A DNA stretch of 64,000 bases from contig JBJEWF010000042.1 of the NCBI GenBank assembly GCA_051884915.1, positions 1 through 64,000 on the forward strand, given 5' to 3'. The stretch comes from RUG572 sp051884915 (GTDB lineage: Bacteria > Verrucomicrobiota > Kiritimatiellia > RFP12 > UBA1067). Positions 41,807 through 51,137 of the stretch are shown one piece after another. The translations under genes were made by a program, and so were the position numbers. Below the pieces are notes generated by a model. That model was not told where the DNA came from. It did not search any database and saw only the letters and a list, made by a program, of their open reading frames with translations. Numbering within the stretch: the stretch's first letter is position 1; every line of letters begins with the position of its first letter.

Positions 41807-43093
41807 ATGAAACGGTTGGCTTGTCTTTTCATGGCGGTCCTGGCCCTGTCCGGCCAGGCTCAGATCCAGCAGGCGAACAGCATCAGAGTCGTGCAGGGAC
41901 GCGGGCGCAACGCCGACTACCGCATGGCCGTCTACGAGGCGCTGGTCCAGGCGATGAGCCAGGTCCAGGGCGTGTCGCTCCAGGATTCGCGCGACGCGTT
42001 CATGGATTCGGTCAAGCAGCTCAAGTCGACGAAGTCGGGCGGCGACGGCATCGACGAGCTGCGGGAATCGCTCAAGCAGAACGTGAGCGCGAAGACGAAG
42101 GGGCGCGTCCTCGGCTACGACATCCTCGAAGAGCGCCATGACCGGGAACAGGGCCTCTGGTTCGTCACGCTGAACGCGCGCGTGCCGGGGACGTATACGG
42201 TCGGCCTGCCGGCGGACAACCGCCGCCGCATGGTCGTCCTGCCGTTCCAGTCGCGCACCGGCGAGGTGAACGTGTTCGGCAAGGACCTGCGGATGAGCGC
42301 GACGTGCGAGGGCATCGCGGCCAAGCTGAACGAGTCGCTGGCGCAGACGCGTCGGTTCACGATGCTGGACCGGGCCTTCGACGCCCAGACGAAAGCGGAA
42401 CTGGGGCGGCTCAACCTGGAAAACGCCGCCGCCGGCGACTTCGGACGCTTCCAGCAGATGCTGGTCACGGACTACATGGTCGTCGGAACGGTCAAGATGT
42501 TCAGTTCGCCTTCGGCCGCGTACAACCCGTACACGGGAACGTCGACGGCGCAGGACGGCCCCTTCCTGGAAGTGTCCTACCGGGTGATCCTGGCGCCGAC
42601 GACCCAGCTGAAGTGGGCGGGGACGGTCATCGTGCCCTATTCGGCCTGCCGCGGCGATTCGGTGGACACCGCCATCGAGTCGGGGCTGGCCGTCGCGGCG
42701 CGCGAGGTGTGCCATGACATCGTGGACAACATCTATCCCGTGCGCGTGACGGCGAAGACGGCGTCCGAACTGGTGCTCAACCAGGGCGGCACGAACATCC
42801 GCGCCGGCGCGCTGTACGACGTGTTCCGGCGGGGCGAGACGATTGTCGACGTGGCGTCGGGCGAGGCGCTGGGCGCGCCGGAGGAGAAGATCGCCCGCAT
42901 CCGGATTTCGCGCGTCGATCCCAAAATGTGCTATGCGACGGTGGTCGAAGGCGCGCCGGCGGACCAGATCCCCGTGGGGGCGGTCGTCCGCCGTCCGCGG
43001 GACGTTCCGCCGGCCGGCGCGCCGGCCGGCGGTTCGGGAACGGCGGTGCAGGTCGCGCCCGGCGGAACGGTCGTTCCGCCCTGGAAGCGGTAG
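41807..43093 (+). CDS. CsgG-like exported protein
   Basis: A 428-residue protein with a signal peptide ending near LSGQAQ; there is no lipobox cysteine. The middle (about 135-310) resembles the CsgG/HfaB/LpoB superfamily: RRMVVLPFQSRTGEVN, FTMLDRAFDAQTKAELGRL, TDYMVVGTVKMF. The C-terminal quarter is a separate domain followed by a Pro/Gly-rich tail. ATG 41807 has AAAGGGA at nine bases. CsgG itself forms an outer-membrane secretion pore for curli. Here no curli genes are present, so a secretion role is open. Confidence 0.75.
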   Translation: MKRLACLFMAVLALSGQAQIQQANSIRVVQGRGRNADYRMAVYEALVQAMSQVQGVSLQDSRDAFMDSVKQLKSTKSGGDGIDELRESLKQNVSAKTKGRVLGYDILEERHDREQGLWFVTLNARVPGTYTVGLPADNRRRMVVLPFQSRTGEVNVFGKDLRMSATCEGIAAKLNESLAQTRRFTMLDRAFDAQTKAELGRLNLENAAAGDFGRFQQMLVTDYMVVGTVKMFSSPSAAYNPYTGTSTAQDGPFLEVSYRVILAPTTQLKWAGTVIVPYSACRGDSVDTAIESGLAVAAREVCHDIVDNIYPVRVTAKTASELVLNQGGTNIRAGALYDVFRRGETIVDVASGEALGAPEEKIARIRISRVDPKMCYATVVEGAPADQIPVGAVVRRPRDVPPAGAPAGGSGTAVQVAPGGTVVPPWKR

Positions 43094-43154
43094 GGCCGCC
43101 TGGCGGAAGAACATGGCAGAAATGGATAGCGAAAGCAAAGAAAGGATGGCACGA

Positions 43155-44882
43155 ATGGAATCCAAGATGTTTGTCTACGCGCTGGCGGCTTCGGTCGCAG
43201 TCGGCGTTGCGGCCGTTCAGGCCCAGGAAATGGGCGCGGCGCCCGCCGCGGCGGCGGCGGTTGCGCAGCCGCCCGTCGCCGCCCGGCCGGTTCCGGCGGG
43301 AAGTCTGGCGACGCCGGACGACGCCGGGCCGCAGATCGTGGCGGAGAACCAGAAGTTTGCGCCGACGGTGTCGCAGCCGCGCCGCAGCGCGGCGGACGCC
43401 AATGCCGCCGTGCAGAAGGCCCTGCGCGAACGCGGCTACGAGCAGGGCTACAACGAGGAAAAGGGCAGCATCATCCAGATCGGCCAGGCCATCGAGAATG
43501 CCGACGATCCGACGGCGCCGGATCTCATGCTGCGCCGCGAACTGCTGGTCCGCCAGGCGGAACTCCATGCCCGCATGCAGATCGCCGCGACCGTGCGGCA
43601 GCGAATGGACGGATCGACGCGCGTCAAGACGCCGGGCACGGACGAGCAGAAGGCGTTCATGGCGCAGTATGCCGAACAGATCGCCGCGGCCGAGCAGCTG
43701 AAGGCGAAGACGGCCGCGTTGCTGCAGACGCTCGAACAGGCCGAGGCGAACATGCTCGCCGGCGTGACGACGGACGACCAGTGGAAGCGGCTGATGGACG
43801 GCATCATCCGGCGGATTGACGCCAAGTACGGCCGGGACGACATCGTGGCCGAGAAACAGCAGCAGTATCTGAAGATCAAGGCGGCCTACGAGGAGGCGCG
43901 CGCGCAGCTGGACGATCTGAAGCAGAAGCAGGACACGATGTTCCCCCGCAAGACGGTGGAGACGGAGATCGCGGCCTACGCCCAGTTCCGCCTGGCCGGC
44001 GCGGTGACCCTGGTCCAGGCCGAAAGCTGGGACGGCAAGCATCTCCAGGTCGCCGTGGCGGTGGTCTGGAGCCCGAAACTCCAGGAGCGGGCTTTGCGCG
44101 CGCTCGGATGCGGCGAACCGTCCGCGGGCAAGGCCTCGGACAAGACGCTGGGCGCCTGGCTGCAGGAACTGGCCGATTCCAATGAACTCGCCAAACTCGT
44201 CGGCACGCGCCAGTTCGTCGACAACTGGGGCCGCCAGTACGTGCTGGGCTTCTCGGCCGCCGAGATTCCGGACGACGCCACCGACTACGAGGACGCCATC
44301 ATGCAAGCCGATCTGCTGGCCCGGCAGGCCGTGGCGTTCAACCTCTTCAGCGAAGGCGAGGGCAGCGCGCGCGTCAAGGCCGGCATGGCGAAGTTCAAGG
44401 GCCGCGCCGCCGAGGCCGCGGCCAAAGTCGCGGCGGACATGGTCCAGGAGCTGCCGAAGGACTTCACGGTGAGCGGACTGGGCAAGCTCTTCGGCCAGAA
44501 GTGCCGCAACGAGCTGTCGGGCAAGGACATCTACGTCTCGGTGGCCGGCATCGACACGGCGCTCGCCGGCCGGTCCAGCGACATTCTGCGCAGCTGGTAC
44601 GCCGCCGCCGCGCAGGCCGTTGCGACGAGCCAGTACCGCGCCGGCGAACAGCGGGGCATGGAGGCCGTCTACCAGCAGGTCAAGCAGTCGCCCCAGGCCG
44701 CGAACCAGGGTGCCGCCGCCGGGCAGAACGCCGTCATCCAGACGTTCGCGCCGGCGCCGGCCGCGCCCGCCGCGCCCGTCGTCGCGCCCGTCGTCGCGCC
44801 TGCCGTGCAGACGCCGGCCGCGCCGGGCCGGCCCAAGCAGGGCGTCTTCGTGACCTCGCCGAACTTCAGCGATGACTTCTAG
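43155..44882 (+). CDS. Exported protein of unknown function, 575 residues, Ala/Gln-rich
   Basis: I do not recognise a named family. There is a signal peptide (ends near AAVQAQ), a low-complexity Ala/Pro stretch, a helical and probably coiled-coil part (about residues 100-270, rich in Ala, Gln, Lys), and a globular part. The globular part includes TLVQAESWDGKHLQVAVAVVWSPKLQERA, whose pattern recurs in the 310-residue protein at 46320. A Pro/Ala tail precedes FVTSPNFSDDF. ATG 43155 is preceded by AAAGGA at eight bases; ATG 43146 and 43113 are alternatives. Its last 11 bases overlap the TPR gene. Confidence 0.65.
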   Translation: MESKMFVYALAASVAVGVAAVQAQEMGAAPAAAAAVAQPPVAARPVPAGSLATPDDAGPQIVAENQKFAPTVSQPRRSAADANAAVQKALRERGYEQGYNEEKGSIIQIGQAIENADDPTAPDLMLRRELLVRQAELHARMQIAATVRQRMDGSTRVKTPGTDEQKAFMAQYAEQIAAAEQLKAKTAALLQTLEQAEANMLAGVTTDDQWKRLMDGIIRRIDAKYGRDDIVAEKQQQYLKIKAAYEEARAQLDDLKQKQDTMFPRKTVETEIAAYAQFRLAGAVTLVQAESWDGKHLQVAVAVVWSPKLQERALRALGCGEPSAGKASDKTLGAWLQELADSNELAKLVGTRQFVDNWGRQYVLGFSAAEIPDDATDYEDAIMQADLLARQAVAFNLFSEGEGSARVKAGMAKFKGRAAEAAAKVAADMVQELPKDFTVSGLGKLFGQKCRNELSGKDIYVSVAGIDTALAGRSSDILRSWYAAAAQAVATSQYRAGEQRGMEAVYQQVKQSPQAANQGAAAGQNAVIQTFAPAPAAPAAPVVAPVVAPAVQTPAAPGRPKQGVFVTSPNFSDDF

Positions 44883-46323
44883 ACCGGCAGTTCTCGTGCT
44901 GCTGGCGGGTGCGCTGGCAGGGCCTCTTGCGGGCGCGGAGGGCTTTCTCTCCGTGCCGGCGGAGGTCGCCGCGTGCGCCCGCCATTACCGGACGGCCCTC
45001 GCGGATCGGCCGCAGGGCGTCTACGAGTGGAAGGAGAAGGGCGTCCTGTTCGTCCAGACGCGGGTGTCCCGGCTGGACGCCGATGGCGAGAGCGTGGACG
45101 GGCTGGTTCTGCAGGCCCGGCGCCAGGAGATCTTCCGCTGGCTCGCCCGCCAGGCCGCCGGGATGAAAAAGGACGAGGCCCTGCCGCCGGCGCGCGACTG
45201 GGTGCGCCGCCAGGTGCGCCTGTTCGATCCGTTCTGGGAGTATGGGGAGGGCTGGTCCGGCCAGCTGGAGGGGCCGTCCTTTTCGCGCGACGAGGGCGAC
45301 GAGCGCATCTCCTGCCAGGTGTGCGGCCGCGCGCAGGTCATGGCCTTGATGCCGGCTTCGTTTCTCGCGTCGCCGCCCGCCGACGTCTGGCTCGACGGCG
45401 TGCGGGAAGTGGTCTGCGCGAATCTCCTGCACCGCAGAAACCTGACGTTCCTGATGCGCATTGGCTTGCTGGACGTGCTCGAACTGTCCCGGACCAATGG
45501 GCTGGACCTGGCGGTCGGCGCCGCGAATGCGCCCGCCGGCGGGGAGTTCCGGGCGGTCCGGCAGGCGCGGGCCGATTATCTGCGGACGTCGGCGCGGGCC
45601 GACGCGTTCCGGCGGACGCGGGACGCGCTGCGCCGGATTCCCGCGCGGACGTCGTTCGACTACGCGATCCCGTCGGACGTCGTGTCCAGCAATGTCGTCG
45701 TGTCCGTGACGACCAATCGCGCGGGAACCGTCTCGGCCGCGACGAACGTGGTCGAGCGGCCGGCGGGGGAGATCGTGGCGACGATGCCGCAGGGCGGACG
45801 GGTGCTGGAGCGCCGCGTCAGGACGGACGACGCCATCGTGACGACGACGGAGACGGTCACGCTCGTCCGGACCCGGAAGGTCCTGGTGCAGAAAGTCCAG
45901 TCCGGCTTCTTTGCCGATCCGCGGTTTGAAGAACTGTTCCTGGGGGGCGGCGAATTGCCGAACGGGCCTTCCCCGCGGACGGAACGCGGCCGCCAGGCCG
46001 AACGGGCCTTCTCCGCCGAGGGGCTGCCCGAAGACCGCCGGCGCGTCGTCCTGGAGGCCTTGCGCGAAAACCCCGGCGACAAGATCCTGTGGAATCTCTA
46101 CGGACGTCTTCTGCAGGCGGAAAAGGACGAGCAGGGCGCCTTGATCTGCTTCCGGAACGCCTTGCGCCTGGACGCCACCTATCAGTACGCGCTGACGAAT
46201 CTGGCCGTGGCCTACCGGAATCTCGGGAAGACCGAACTGGCCCGCGCGGCGGCCTTCGCGGCGTTTGGCGTCGCCTCGGACGCCTGGTGCCGGACGCATG
46301 CGCGGGAGATTCTGACGAAATGA
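44872..46323 (+). CDS. Exported TPR-containing protein
   Basis: A 483-residue protein with a signal peptide ending near LAGPLAGAEG. Residues about 380-480 are tetratricopeptide-like: ALRENPGDKILWNLYGRLLQ and YQYALTNLAVAYRNLGKTELA. The middle has a Cys pair (CQVC) and a Thr/Val-rich stretch that includes TNVVERPAGE, close to the TN-x-VER repeats in the protease tail at 40364. TPR proteins usually scaffold complexes. It overlaps both neighbours (11 bases upstream, 4 downstream as ATGA), so translation is coupled. Confidence 0.7.
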   Translation: MTSRPAVLVLLAGALAGPLAGAEGFLSVPAEVAACARHYRTALADRPQGVYEWKEKGVLFVQTRVSRLDADGESVDGLVLQARRQEIFRWLARQAAGMKKDEALPPARDWVRRQVRLFDPFWEYGEGWSGQLEGPSFSRDEGDERISCQVCGRAQVMALMPASFLASPPADVWLDGVREVVCANLLHRRNLTFLMRIGLLDVLELSRTNGLDLAVGAANAPAGGEFRAVRQARADYLRTSARADAFRRTRDALRRIPARTSFDYAIPSDVVSSNVVVSVTTNRAGTVSAATNVVERPAGEIVATMPQGGRVLERRVRTDDAIVTTTETVTLVRTRKVLVQKVQSGFFADPRFEELFLGGGELPNGPSPRTERGRQAERAFSAEGLPEDRRRVVLEALRENPGDKILWNLYGRLLQAEKDEQGALICFRNALRLDATYQYALTNLAVAYRNLGKTELARAAAFAAFGVASDAWCRTHAREILTK

Positions 46324-47252
46324 GAATGCGCCGGACAATCCTGCTGGCGGCCTGTCTGCTTCTGGGGGGCGCGTCGGCGTCGTGCCTGGAGCTGGAGGAG
46401 CGTGTGCGCCGCGAGGTCCTGGCCGGCGGTCTGGCGCCGGGCTTCGACGACGAACGGGGCACGTGCCTGGCCATCGCCGGCGCCGAGCGCGTCCTGGCCG
46501 TTTCCGCCGGCGAGGACGCGTTCCGCCAGGCGCAGGCGCTTTGTTTCCGCATGGCCGAATTGCGGGCGCGCCATCAGATCATGGATGCGCTGGGAATGGG
46601 TGCGCAGGGAAGTACCGCCGCCGGCCGCGTCTCCGCCGGAGACCGGGTCGCGAAGTCCGTGGAGACGGTCTTTTCGACTTTCTCCCAGAGTCCCATTGTC
46701 GGATGCGAGCGGATCGCCTTCCGCGCGGAACGGAAGAAGGACCGCCTGGCCGTGGCCGTGGCCCTGAAGTGGTCGCGGGCGCTGGAATGGCAGGAGCGGC
46801 GTTCGGCCGAGGGGACGATTGCCCCGGCGCCTGGCTGGCAGGCGGAATTCCGGGCGCGTTTCGCGGTGGCGCCGGATGCGGTCCTGCCGCCGACCCTGCT
46901 GTTCGTCGATTCGGCCGGATTCGTCCACCACGTCGGCGTCGGGACGTCGCTCGCGTCCGATGCGTCCGCGCTGCGGACGCGTGCGGCGCTGACGGGCGCC
47001 GAGTTGCGGGCGCGGGGGAATTTCCAGCTGCTGCTCTTCGGCGACGCGGCTGTCCGGAAACACGTCCAGGCGCAGCTGGCGAGCGGGCGGGAGGGGCTGG
47101 AGGCGTACCGGACGGTCTCGTCCGCGTTCGCGGCGCTGGGGCGGGTTTCGGCTTCCGGCGCGCTGCCCGCCGGCTCGTGCGAGATCCATCTGGCGCGCGT
47201 GCCCCTGCCGGACGGCACGGGCACGCTGTGGGTTTCGTTCTATGGCCTTTAG
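46320..47252 (+). CDS. Exported protein of unknown function, related in part to the 575-residue neighbour
   Basis: A 310-residue protein with a signal peptide (LLLGGASASC, a possible lipobox). The centre, IAFRAERKKDRLAVAVALKWSRALEWQ, follows the same pattern as TLVQAESWDGKHLQVAVAVVWSPKLQERA in the product of 43155-44882, so the two probably share a domain. No family name is claimed. The start overlaps the upstream stop (ATGA at 46320-46323). Confidence 0.65.
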   Translation: MRMRRTILLAACLLLGGASASCLELEERVRREVLAGGLAPGFDDERGTCLAIAGAERVLAVSAGEDAFRQAQALCFRMAELRARHQIMDALGMGAQGSTAAGRVSAGDRVAKSVETVFSTFSQSPIVGCERIAFRAERKKDRLAVAVALKWSRALEWQERRSAEGTIAPAPGWQAEFRARFAVAPDAVLPPTLLFVDSAGFVHHVGVGTSLASDASALRTRAALTGAELRARGNFQLLLFGDAAVRKHVQAQLASGREGLEAYRTVSSAFAALGRVSASGALPAGSCEIHLARVPLPDGTGTLWVSFYGL

Positions 47253-47296
47253 TCACGGAACGTATCGGCAAACCGAGGAAAGAAAGGAATGAAGAA

Positions 47297-47836
47297 ATGA
47301 ACAGCATGATGAAGCGAATGGCATTTGTCCTGGCGGCGGCGGCGTCCATGGCGGCGGCGGCCCAGGTCGTGACGCCGTCGTCCGCCGTCGCCAACGACCA
47401 TGGCACTGGCGGCACGCGGCCCGTGAGCGTGGCGTATGCGCCCCGGACGGTGGAGAGCGGCTACGGCTACGTGGACGGCATGACGGTGTTCGGGCTGACG
47501 CTTCTGCCGTGGTCCCTGCCGAATCCGTCGTTTGACGTCACGGGCGTCCGGCTGAATCTGGGCTGGGGCGGCTACCGCAACGGGGTGGGGCTTGACGCCG
47601 GACTCTTCTCCGCCGGCCAGACGGCCAAGGCCCTGCAGATCAATCTCCTGGGCAATTGGACGGCGGATTTCGCCACGGGGTGGCAGAATGGGCTTGTCAA
47701 TGTCGCGGGCGGACACGTCTGCGGCGTGCAGATCGGGCTCGTGAACGTGGCCGACAGCCTGGAAGGCGTGCAGATCGGACTGCTCAATTTCGTCCGGACG
47801 CGCCAGTTCTTCCCGATTGTCAACCTGGGCTGGTAG
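47297..47836 (+). CDS. Small exported protein with LA_2272-type surface repeats
   Basis: A 179-residue protein with a signal peptide (MAAAAQ). The last third has the characteristic repeat GLVNVA...GVQIGLVNVA...GVQIGLLNF, as in the LA_2272 surface-repeat family first seen in Leptospira. The mostly beta-rich, Gly/Trp-punctuated body suggests a surface or barrel-like protein. ATG 47297 has AAAGGA eight bases upstream. Confidence 0.68.
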   Translation: MNSMMKRMAFVLAAAASMAAAAQVVTPSSAVANDHGTGGTRPVSVAYAPRTVESGYGYVDGMTVFGLTLLPWSLPNPSFDVTGVRLNLGWGGYRNGVGLDAGLFSAGQTAKALQINLLGNWTADFATGWQNGLVNVAGGHVCGVQIGLVNVADSLEGVQIGLLNFVRTRQFFPIVNLGW

Positions 47837-47875
47837 GGACGCGCCGATGCCGCGGGCAGGGGAGGAGAAATGGCA

Positions 47876-49330
47876 ATGAGATTTGGGGCGATGGCCCTCG
47901 TCGTGGTGGCGGCCGCGCTGGCGGGATGCCGCACGACCAAAGAGGTGCTTGACGACTACGAGCGGAACATTTCCGCCGGCAATTATGCCGCCGCCCGTCC
48001 GGAGGTGACGGAACTGGCGGAAAAGGAGGACGATTCGCAGCTGCTCTGGCGGCTCCTCGCCGGCGGCGCGGCCTATCTGGTCGACGACAAGCAGGGGGCG
48101 ATCAGGCAGTTCGACGCGGCGGAGGACGTCTTCAGGAAGAACGACCAGGCGAGCGTGTTTTCCCAGGGCGGACAGGGCGCCCTGGCGATGATGACGAACG
48201 ACCGGTCGTTCCCGTATGACGGCGGGGGCGTGGATCGGGTCTTCACCTGCCTGTACAAGGCGGTCGATTTCATGACGCTGGGACGCGCGGACGAGGCCCG
48301 GGTCGAACTCAACCGGGCCGCCCAGTATCAGGCCAATTGGATCTACGACCGCCGGCGCGACGTGGAAGCCGCCGCCCGAAGAATGGATGCCGACGCGGAC
48401 GCCTATTGCCATGCGGCTTCGGCGAAGCAGGGCGTCCAGTCGGCGGGCGACCGCAACCAGCAGGCGAACGCAGTCCTGTCGAACGCGGATTTCGCGGCCC
48501 AGGTCCGGGAGAAATGCGGTTACGACCCGGCCACGTCGGGCAACCTCGAAACGCTGGCCGCCGCCGACTACATGAACGCCTATGCGCTGCACGTGGGCGG
48601 CGTCTTCCGCTGGCTGAACGGCGACAGCGACCGCAATCTCCTGCGCGACGCGCGGACGCTGGCGGCGGCCAATCCGGCGGTCGCCCGCGACAGCGCCGAA
48701 ATCGCCCAGGGCGTGCGTCCGCGGGACCAGGTGTGGATCTGGGTCGAAGACGGTCTTTGCCCCGCCCGCGAAGAATGGCGGCTGGATCTGCCGTTCCTGC
48801 TGATTCCCGGGCTGAACAACTACGTCCTCTACGCGGGCATGGCGCTGCCCTACCTGCGCGCGCGCTCCCAGGCGGCCGTGTCCTGGCGCGTCCGGGCCGG
48901 AGGGGCCGAGACGCCCTTCGCCGAACTGGCGGATGTCGACCGTCTCGTGAAGACGGAGTACGACGTCTACATGCGCGGCGCCCTGACGCGCGAAATCACG
49001 CGCACCGTCGTCAAGGTCGGCGTCCAGGCGGCGCTGGGAGCCGCCGCGGCCCACTCGATGGACCGCAACCACCAGCTGGCGCTGCGGCTGGCCCAACTGG
49101 GCGTGGCCGCCTGGGCGAAGACGTCGACGGCGGCGGATCTGCGCAGCTGGACGTCCCTGCCGAAAACGGTCAAGGCCGTGCGCATCGCGCGGCCGGCGGA
49201 CGGGCTGGTGGAAGTCGTGGCGGACAACCACGTCTACCAGATCGCCGTTCCGCTCGGCAATACGATGCTCTTTGTCCGCCAGCCGGGTCCGTCCGCCCCG
49301 CCGACAGTCAAGCAGGTCACGTTCCAATAG
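47876..49330 (+). CDS. COG3014-family lipoprotein
   Basis: A 484-residue lipoprotein with lipobox ALAGC. The N-terminal half is TPR-like (YERNISAGNYAAARPEV, LGRADEARVELNRAAQYQ), and the C-terminal half contains ADVDRLVKTEYDVYMRGALTREITR and a final beta-rich domain. This layout matches COG3014 proteins, which lie beside LpoB and YcfL in many proteobacteria. ATG 47876 is eight bases after GGAGGAG; ATG 47870 is too close. It is the last gene before the lpxD promoter. Confidence 0.78.
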   Translation: MRFGAMALVVVAAALAGCRTTKEVLDDYERNISAGNYAAARPEVTELAEKEDDSQLLWRLLAGGAAYLVDDKQGAIRQFDAAEDVFRKNDQASVFSQGGQGALAMMTNDRSFPYDGGGVDRVFTCLYKAVDFMTLGRADEARVELNRAAQYQANWIYDRRRDVEAAARRMDADADAYCHAASAKQGVQSAGDRNQQANAVLSNADFAAQVREKCGYDPATSGNLETLAAADYMNAYALHVGGVFRWLNGDSDRNLLRDARTLAAANPAVARDSAEIAQGVRPRDQVWIWVEDGLCPAREEWRLDLPFLLIPGLNNYVLYAGMALPYLRARSQAAVSWRVRAGGAETPFAELADVDRLVKTEYDVYMRGALTREITRTVVKVGVQAALGAAAAHSMDRNHQLALRLAQLGVAAWAKTSTAADLRSWTSLPKTVKAVRIARPADGLVEVVADNHVYQIAVPLGNTMLFVRQPGPSAPPTVKQVTFQ

Positions 49331-49339
49331 CGCGAAATG

Positions 49340-49350
49340 TGCTATAATGG
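49340..49350 (+). promoter_or_regulatory. Extended -10 promoter of the lpxD operon
   Basis: TGCTATAATGG has TATAAT at 49343-49348. Expected transcription start is near 49355, giving a 20-base leader that carries the GAAAGG ribosome-binding site of lpxD. Confidence 0.78.
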
Positions 49351-49374
49351 GTTCGGAAAAGAAAGGTCCCATCC

Positions 49375-50412
49375 GTGAAAGCTTCTGAACTCGCAACGAA
49401 ACTGGGAGGCGCTCTTGAGGGCGCCGACGTCGAACTCGTGGCATGCGCCGGTCTGGAGGAGGCGCGCCCGGGCGATCTGAGTTTCTGCAAAGACGTCAAG
49501 CACGCCAAGCTCGTCCACTCCACGCAGGCCAGCGCGATTCTGCTGCCGCCGGATTGGACGGCGGGCGCCCCGTGCGCCATCATCCGGGTGGCGGACCCCA
49601 ACCAGGCCTGCATGGCCGCGGCGGCCGTCTTCGCGCCGCCGGCCCCCGTGCGCGCGCCCGGCATCCATCCCACGGCAATCGTCTCGCCGGCGGCGACGGT
49701 GGGCGAGGGCGTCCACGTCGGGCCGTTCACGGTCATCGAGCAGGGGACGGTGATCGGCGCGGGAGCCGTCATCGAAGCGCAGGTCTTCATCGGCGAGAAC
49801 TGCGTGGTGGGCGAAGGGTCGCACATCTATCCCCAGGTCACGCTGCGCGAGGGCACGAAACTCGGCCGCGGCGTCATCCTCCACTGCGGCGTGCGTCTGG
49901 GCGGCGATGGCTACGGATACAACACGACGTTCGAGAATGGCCGGCCGAAGATCGAGAAGATCCCGCAGCTGGGAATCGTCGAACTGGGCGATTTCGTCGA
50001 AATCGGCTCGAACACGACGATTGACCGCGCGCGGATCGGCCGGACCTACATCGGACCGCACACCAAGATCGACAACCTCGTCCAGATCGGCCACAACGTG
50101 AAGGTGGCCGGCTATTCGGGCATCATCGCGCAGGCCGGCGTGGCCGGCTCCACGCAGATCGGAACGGGCTGTCTGATCTGGGCGCAGGCCGGCATTTCGG
50201 GACACATCAAAATCGCCGATGGCGTCCAGGTCGGCCCCCAGGCGGGCGTGCCGCAGACGCTGGACGGTTCGGTCAAGTACGTGATCGGCTCGCCGGCGAC
50301 GACCATGAAGGAACTGGCCGCCGTGACGCTGGCGCCGAAGATGATCCAGAAGACGCGGGCCGAACTGAAGGCGCTCAAGCAGGAAGTCGCCGAGCTGAAG
50401 GTCAGGCAATGA
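49375..50412 (+). CDS. lpxD: UDP-3-O-(3-hydroxyacyl)glucosamine N-acyltransferase LpxD
   Basis: A 345-residue trimeric left-handed beta-helix acyltransferase, the third step of lipid A synthesis. The N-terminal uridine-binding domain has GDLSFCKDVKHA. The hexapeptide repeats run from about residue 100, with the catalytic-His-type segment QIGHNVKVAGYSGIIAQAG. The C-terminal helical coil (IQKTRAELKALKQEVAELK) is typical. GTG 49375 is eight bases from GAAAGG. It shows that the organism makes lipid A and so has an outer membrane. The stop overlaps the next gene as ATGA. Confidence 0.94.
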   Translation: MKASELATKLGGALEGADVELVACAGLEEARPGDLSFCKDVKHAKLVHSTQASAILLPPDWTAGAPCAIIRVADPNQACMAAAAVFAPPAPVRAPGIHPTAIVSPAATVGEGVHVGPFTVIEQGTVIGAGAVIEAQVFIGENCVVGEGSHIYPQVTLREGTKLGRGVILHCGVRLGGDGYGYNTTFENGRPKIEKIPQLGIVELGDFVEIGSNTTIDRARIGRTYIGPHTKIDNLVQIGHNVKVAGYSGIIAQAGVAGSTQIGTGCLIWAQAGISGHIKIADGVQVGPQAGVPQTLDGSVKYVIGSPATTMKELAAVTLAPKMIQKTRAELKALKQEVAELKVRQ

Positions 50413-51134
50413 GGCCTGTCGTCGTCATTCCGACCTACAACGAAAAGGAGAACGTCGCGGCCATGGCCGCGGCGGTCCTCGCGGTTCTGCCGCCCGAAGG
50501 GCGTCTGCTGTTCCTGGACGACAATTCGCCCGACGGAACCGGGCGGATCATCGACGGCCTGTGCGCGGAGGAGCCGCGCCTGGCGGTCATGCACCGCCGG
50601 AAGAAAGAGGGCCTTGGCCGGGCCTACGTGGCCGGCTTCGCGAAGGCGCTGGAGATGGGGGCGACGCACGTTGTGGAGATGGACTGCGATTTCTCGCACG
50701 ATCCCGCTGACCTGAAGCGGATGTTCGCCGCGGTCGCCGGCGGCACGGGCGACGGAACGGCGGACGTCGTCGTGGGGTCGCGCTACGTGAAGGGCGGCCG
50801 CTGCGTCGGCTGGCCGTTCAGGCGCTGGCTCCTGTCCTTTTTCGGCGGCCGGTTCATCCGGCTTGTGCTCGGCGTGCCCGTTCAGGACCCGACGGGCGGG
50901 TTCAAGTGCTTCACGCGGGCCGCGCTGGAGCGGCTGGGCGATTTCTCGGCGATCAGGTCCTTCGGCTATTCGTTCCAGATGGAGATGAACTACCGGATGG
51001 CGCGGATGGGCCTTCGCCTCCGGGAAATTCCCATCACGTTCGCCGAACGCCGCGCCGGGGCGTCGAAGATTTCCGGCTCAATCGCCGCCGAGACGCTGAA
51101 GATGGTCTTCACGTTGCGTTTCGGCGCGAACTGA
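50409..51134 (+). CDS. Polyprenyl-phosphate glycosyltransferase (dolichol-phosphate mannose synthase-like, GT2)
   Basis: A 241-residue soluble or peripheral enzyme that moves a sugar from a nucleotide donor to polyprenyl phosphate. Motifs are IPTYNEKENV, FLDDNSPDGTG, the DxD-like EMDCDFSHDP, QDPTGGFKCFTR and FAERRAGASKIS, all diagnostic of the Dpm1/Ppm1 group. There is no C-terminal membrane domain. It is coupled to lpxD (ATGA) and is followed three bases later by a UbiA-type gene that also uses a polyprenyl phosphate. Confidence 0.9.
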   Translation: MRPVVVIPTYNEKENVAAMAAAVLAVLPPEGRLLFLDDNSPDGTGRIIDGLCAEEPRLAVMHRRKKEGLGRAYVAGFAKALEMGATHVVEMDCDFSHDPADLKRMFAAVAGGTGDGTADVVVGSRYVKGGRCVGWPFRRWLLSFFGGRFIRLVLGVPVQDPTGGFKCFTRAALERLGDFSAIRSFGYSFQMEMNYRMARMGLRLREIPITFAERRAGASKISGSIAAETLKMVFTLRFGAN

Positions 51135-51137
51135 TTT

